This document shows, one piece after another, positions 5,253 through 8,119 of a DNA stretch of 8,119 nucleotides. A program made the translations under genes and the position numbers. The stretch covers positions 1 to 8,119 of the forward strand of contig JBCDAS010000197.1 of the NCBI GenBank assembly GCA_039185235.1, read 5' to 3'. Position 1 is the stretch's first letter. Each line of letters starts with the position of its first letter. The notes beneath the pieces are model-generated. The model was not told the DNA's origin. It saw only the letters and a program-made list of their open reading frames with translations, and ran no database searches. The DNA is from Thermohalobaculum sp039185235. GTDB taxonomy: Bacteria; Pseudomonadota; Alphaproteobacteria; Rhodobacterales; Rhodobacteraceae.

Positions 5253-5939
5253 ATGGACGCGCTTGATCAACAAGGCCGGCTGCAAGAGCCGGTGCATTCC
5301 TCCCTCTGGATCCTCGTCGGTGTCATGGTGATCCTCCATGCGCTCGAGACCGCTGCCGAGGCGGGCTGGGTCTCGCCACTATTTGGCTGGTTCTTCATGC
5401 ATTCGGCCTTCGGCTTCTTCGATCCCTATTTCGATGCAGCCATGGAGGGGCAGCCCTATCCGGCCCAGCTGTACTGGTCGTTTGTCACCCACGCCTTTCT
5501 GCATGGCAGTTGGATCCATCTGGCGATGAATGGGGCGATCCTGCTCGCGGTCGGCCATGGCGTCAGCCGGGCGGCGGGTCCGATGGTGATGCTGGCGGTG
5601 TTCTTTGCCTCGGTTGTCATGGGCGCATTCACAATGGGCTTGATGGCCGAAACCAAGGCCGTTTTGGTTGGCGCCTCGGGCGGGGTTTTCGGCCTGCTTG
5701 GGGTCTTGCTGGCCTGGCGGACGCGGATGCTCGCTCAGATGGGGTACAGCCAATCCCCGGTCTGGCGGGTGGTCATCGGCCTGGTGGTCATCCACCTCTT
5801 CCTGATTTTTGGCTTCGAGAGCATGGGCGGCGATGGGTTCGCAGGCGGTAGCGTGGCTTGGCAGGCGCATCTGGGCGGGTTCGTGATGGGTTGGCTGATG
5901 GCCTATCTCTACCCGCCAACCCGGCTGAAAGAGGGTTAG
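5253..5939 (+). CDS. Rhomboid-family intramembrane serine protease
   Basis: This is a 228-aa polytopic inner-membrane protein with the rhomboid catalytic pattern. The nucleophile is Ser142 in GASGGVFG (140-147) and the catalytic histidine is His206 in QAHLGGF. The oxyanion-side elements are H84 and the H89-x3-N93 pair in HGSWIHLAMNG, corresponding to the His/Asn of E. coli GlpG. Hydrophobic segments lie at about 18-30, 42-56, 90-104, 111-131, 140-155, 171-188 and 204-220, roughly the six-helix rhomboid core; the first segment may be an extra or shorter helix. All active-site residues are present, so it is probably an active protease; its substrates are unknown. The start at 5253 is the first possible one, because no in-frame ATG, GTG or TTG lies upstream in the gap, but its ribosome binding site is weak. 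It is divergent from trpS and overlaps the murJ stop. Confidence 0.9.
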   Translation: MDALDQQGRLQEPVHSSLWILVGVMVILHALETAAEAGWVSPLFGWFFMHSAFGFFDPYFDAAMEGQPYPAQLYWSFVTHAFLHGSWIHLAMNGAILLAVGHGVSRAAGPMVMLAVFFASVVMGAFTMGLMAETKAVLVGASGGVFGLLGVLLAWRTRMLAQMGYSQSPVWRVVIGLVVIHLFLIFGFESMGGDGFAGGSVAWQAHLGGFVMGWLMAYLYPPTRLKEG

Positions 5940-7483
5940 GCCCGGCGCAATGCGGCCCTCATATCGCTCGGTCGAAAAGCGCCGAGGACGATGGCGAAAC
6001 CCGCATAGCTGAGCATTCCCAGCGGTACGATTAGCAACAGCCGCGCGGTGCTGACGAGCCCGGCCTCCGCCAGCCCGATCTCCAGCCCCAGCACAATCGC
6101 TGCCATAGCGCTGCTCGCGAGCAGCATGCGCCACCAGCGATCGGAGAGGCGGTTGTCCATCCGCATCTCCGGTGCCAGTCGCCGGGCCCCGTTGCAGAGG
6201 AGCACGATCATCACCCAGCCCGCCACACTCGTCCCAACCGGTGCGCCGACCCAACCGATCACCGGATAAAGCCCAAGCGCAACGGCAACATTGATGACCA
6301 TCGCGATGATCGCATAGCGCAGTGGCGTGCGCATATCCTCGCGCGCGATAAAGGCCGGTTGCAGGACTTTGTGCAGCACAAAGGACGGCAGCCCCAGCGC
6401 ATAGATCCACAGCGCCAAGGCGGTCTGCCGACTGTCCTCGGCGGTAAAGGCGAGCCGCTCGAAGAGCACCCGCGAAATCAGCTCGGGGATGGCGATCAGG
6501 GCCGCCGCCGCCGGCAGTGTTAGAATCAGCGCGAACTCCGCCGCCCGGTTCATCGCGTTTGCAGCCCCCGCCTGATCGCCTTCCTGAACCTTGTGGCTCA
6601 GCATTGGCAACAACACCACGCCGATCGCGACCCCGATGACGCCCAAAGGCAATTGATAGATCCGATCCGCGAAATAGAGCCAGCCGACGGCGCCTTCCGT
6701 CGCGCTCGCGATCCTTGTTCCCACGATCAGGTTGATCTGGGTCACCCCACCAATCAGAACCGCCGGGACCGCCAGCGCGATCAGCCGCCTCACATCGGGC
6801 GAGAGGCGGGGAGGGCGCAGGCCCAGTTTCACGCCCAAACGCCGCACCGCGATGACCATCAGCACCAATTGCCCGACGCCCCCGAGAAAGACCGACCAGG
6901 CGAGCGTCAGCCCCATATCCCAGCCAAGCCAGGCGCCCAAGCCCATCCCTGCGATCCACACAACATTCAACAGCACCGGGGCCGCTGCCGCCGCTGCAAA
7001 CCGCCCATACCCGTTGGCGATGCCCGAGAAGAGCGCGGCGAGCGAGATGAAGACAACATAGGGAAAACAGATCCGCGAGAAGAGGATGGCCAGCTCCTCC
7101 CGCGTGCTTCCCGCCTCGAACCCGCCAGCAAGCACCCAAACCAGCCAAGGCATGACGGCCTGGGCCACAACCGTCAAAGCAATCAGGATTGTGAGCAGGA
7201 CCGACAGCGCCTCTTCGGCAAAACCCCGTGCGGCGTCCTCGCCCTCTCCGCTCAGCTTCTTTGAGAAAAGCGGAATGAAGGCCAGGTTGAACGCGCCTTC
7301 GGCAAAGAACCGCCGGAACATGTTGGGCAGGCGAAAAGCGACAATAAACGCCTCCGCGACCGGCCCCGTGCCCACCAAGGCGCCCATTAGGATATCGCGC
7401 ACAAAGCCGAGGATCCGGCTCAGCATCGTCCAGCCGCCCACAGTGCCGAAGCTTGCGAGGATCCGGATCGGCGCGCGCGTCAT
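5936..7483 (-). CDS. murJ: Lipid II flippase MurJ (MviN)
   Basis: MurJ moves lipid II across the inner membrane for peptidoglycan synthesis. It is a 515-aa, almost wholly hydrophobic MOP-superfamily transporter, compatible with the usual 14 helices. The N-terminal signature is clear: SRILGFVRD at 22-30 and AFRLPNMFRRFFAEGAFNLAFIP from 49. By alignment with E. coli MurJ, Arg23, Arg29 and Arg57 correspond to the essential R18, R24 and R52. The position of D39 is Glu44 here, a conservative change. The ATG overlaps the glnD stop as ATGA (7480-7483), so translation is probably coupled; no strong Shine-Dalgarno is visible directly upstream, in keeping with that. Its TAA stop overlaps the rhomboid TAG stop on the other strand, leaving no room for a dedicated terminator. 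Confidence 0.95.
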   Translation of the reverse strand: MTRAPIRILASFGTVGGWTMLSRILGFVRDILMGALVGTGPVAEAFIVAFRLPNMFRRFFAEGAFNLAFIPLFSKKLSGEGEDAARGFAEEALSVLLTILIALTVVAQAVMPWLVWVLAGGFEAGSTREELAILFSRICFPYVVFISLAALFSGIANGYGRFAAAAAAPVLLNVVWIAGMGLGAWLGWDMGLTLAWSVFLGGVGQLVLMVIAVRRLGVKLGLRPPRLSPDVRRLIALAVPAVLIGGVTQINLIVGTRIASATEGAVGWLYFADRIYQLPLGVIGVAIGVVLLPMLSHKVQEGDQAGAANAMNRAAEFALILTLPAAAALIAIPELISRVLFERLAFTAEDSRQTALALWIYALGLPSFVLHKVLQPAFIAREDMRTPLRYAIIAMVINVAVALGLYPVIGWVGAPVGTSVAGWVMIVLLCNGARRLAPEMRMDNRLSDRWWRMLLASSAMAAIVLGLEIGLAEAGLVSTARLLLIVPLGMLSYAGFAIVLGAFRPSDMRAALRRA

Positions 7484-8119
7484 ACGCCAGACTTAGAGGT
7501 GGATTTCTTCCCCTCAACCGCCGCGACCAGCTTGCGCTCGATCCGGCGCATCTTGCTCTCGGAGGTGATTTTCAAACCAAAGAGATCGCGGACATAGAAC
7601 ACATCTACCGCCTGCTCGCCATAGGTCGCGATGATTGCCGTGAAGATGTTGACGTTCAATCCCGTCAGATTCCGGGTCAGCAGGTGCAACAGCCCCAGCC
7701 GGTCGCGACAATCCACCTCGATGATTGTGTAGAGATCCGAGCTCTCGTTATCGAACGAGACCCGGGTGGGAACGATGAAAGGCTTCTTGTCTTTGTCCTT
7801 CGTCTTGGTTTTCTCCGCCAGACCCTCGCGGACCACCACTTCCCCGGTCAAGGTCCGGTCGATCGTGCGCTTCAGACGCGGCAACCGGCTCTCCTCAAAA
7901 GGGCGGCCTTCGGCGTCTTGGATCGTGAAAGTCGAGCATGTCATGCCATCGGTCGTCGTGTAGGTCCGCGCGTCCACTACATTCGCGCCCGCAAGTGCAA
8001 AGGCGCCGGCCATGCGTGAGAAGATGCCCGGATGATCCTCGAGATAGACCAGCGCGGTCGTCGCATCCCGATCTTCGTCGCGGAGGAACTCGCTCCCCAT
8101 CCCGGAAGCCTTCCTTCGG
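7480..8119 (-). CDS. glnD: Bifunctional uridylyltransferase/uridylyl-removing enzyme GlnD, C-terminal part
   Basis: GlnD senses glutamine and adds or removes UMP on PII proteins (GlnB/GlnK) to control nitrogen assimilation. Only the last 212 or so residues are in the window; the frame stays open to 8119 (RRKASG precedes the first visible Met at 8100), so that Met is internal. Both regulatory ACT domains are visible. The first is around TTALVYLEDHPGIFSRMAGAF with GMTCSTFTIQD; the second is around YTIIEVDCRDRLGLLHLL with YGEQAVDVFYVRD. The conserved glycines of their glutamine-sensing loops (HPGI and RLGL) are retained. A lysine-rich linker, KTKTKDKDKK, separates them, and the protein ends in a basic tail. 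The nucleotidyltransferase and HD domains would lie beyond the right edge. It is upstream of and overlaps murJ, forming a two-gene transcription unit. Confidence 0.93.
   Translation of the reverse strand, partial: RRKASGMGSEFLRDEDRDATTALVYLEDHPGIFSRMAGAFALAGANVVDARTYTTTDGMTCSTFTIQDAEGRPFEESRLPRLKRTIDRTLTGEVVVREGLAEKTKTKDKDKKPFIVPTRVSFDNESSDLYTIIEVDCRDRLGLLHLLTRNLTGLNVNIFTAIIATYGEQAVDVFYVRDLFGLKITSESKMRRIERKLVAAVEGKKSTSKSGV

Noticed and set aside
5379..7517. 712-codon minus-strand open frame across murJ and the rhomboid gene
   Set aside because: It overlaps two genes with clear family signatures, its translation is Arg/Gly-rich low-complexity sequence, and it is explained by GC-rich codon bias giving open shadow frames.
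1..8119. tRNA genes, CRISPR arrays, defence or biosynthetic systems
   Set aside because: No cloverleaf-like TTCGANNC context with matching arms, no regularly spaced repeats and no defence or biosynthetic signature proteins were found on either strand.

Overview
The window is GC-rich chromosomal DNA that looks alphaproteobacterial, most likely Rhodobacteraceae (Rhodobacter/Roseobacter group). The reasons are the glnD-murJ-trpS neighbourhood, the alphaproteobacterial form of MurJ, a HemN preceded by an FnrL-type box, and strong GC bias at third codon positions, which produces long shadow ORFs. Species cannot be named from the sequence. No mobile element, CRISPR array, tRNA or rRNA was seen.

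Layout from left to right: (1) the first codons of a minus-strand gene that leaves the window (1-23); (2) a regulatory intergenic region of about 545 bp with several Crp/Fnr-like palindromes, including a near-perfect FnrL box at 386-399; (3) hemN on the plus strand, oxygen-independent coproporphyrinogen III oxidase; (4) a convergent gap with hairpins; (5) an NmrA-like NAD(P)-binding oxidoreductase on the minus strand, divergent from (6) a LysR-type regulator on the plus strand, with a 106-bp shared region dense in dyad symmetry; (7) trpS on the minus strand; (8) a rhomboid-family serine protease on the plus strand, divergent from trpS; (9) murJ (lipid II flippase) on the minus strand, whose stop overlaps the rhomboid stop; (10) the 3' part of glnD on the minus strand, overlapping murJ by ATGA.

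How the genes work together: hemN is probably an oxygen-controlled haem/bacteriochlorophyll pathway gene switched on by FnrL when oxygen is low. The NmrA-like/LysR pair looks like a self-contained divergent regulator-target unit, probably accessory, between hemN and the housekeeping block. glnD and murJ form a translationally coupled pair. trpS is on the same strand but is separated from them by the opposing rhomboid gene, so it needs its own promoter.

I did not find a convincing undescribed system. The observations most worth a second look are in the non-coding DNA: the FnrL-type box and companion palindromes upstream of hemN, the two T-N11-A motifs 31 bp apart in the lysR promoter, a long imperfect dyad overlapping the ribosome binding site of the NmrA-like gene, and a hairpin overlapping the trpS ribosome binding site. 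Two database-style start errors (hemN and the LysR gene) are also argued against.
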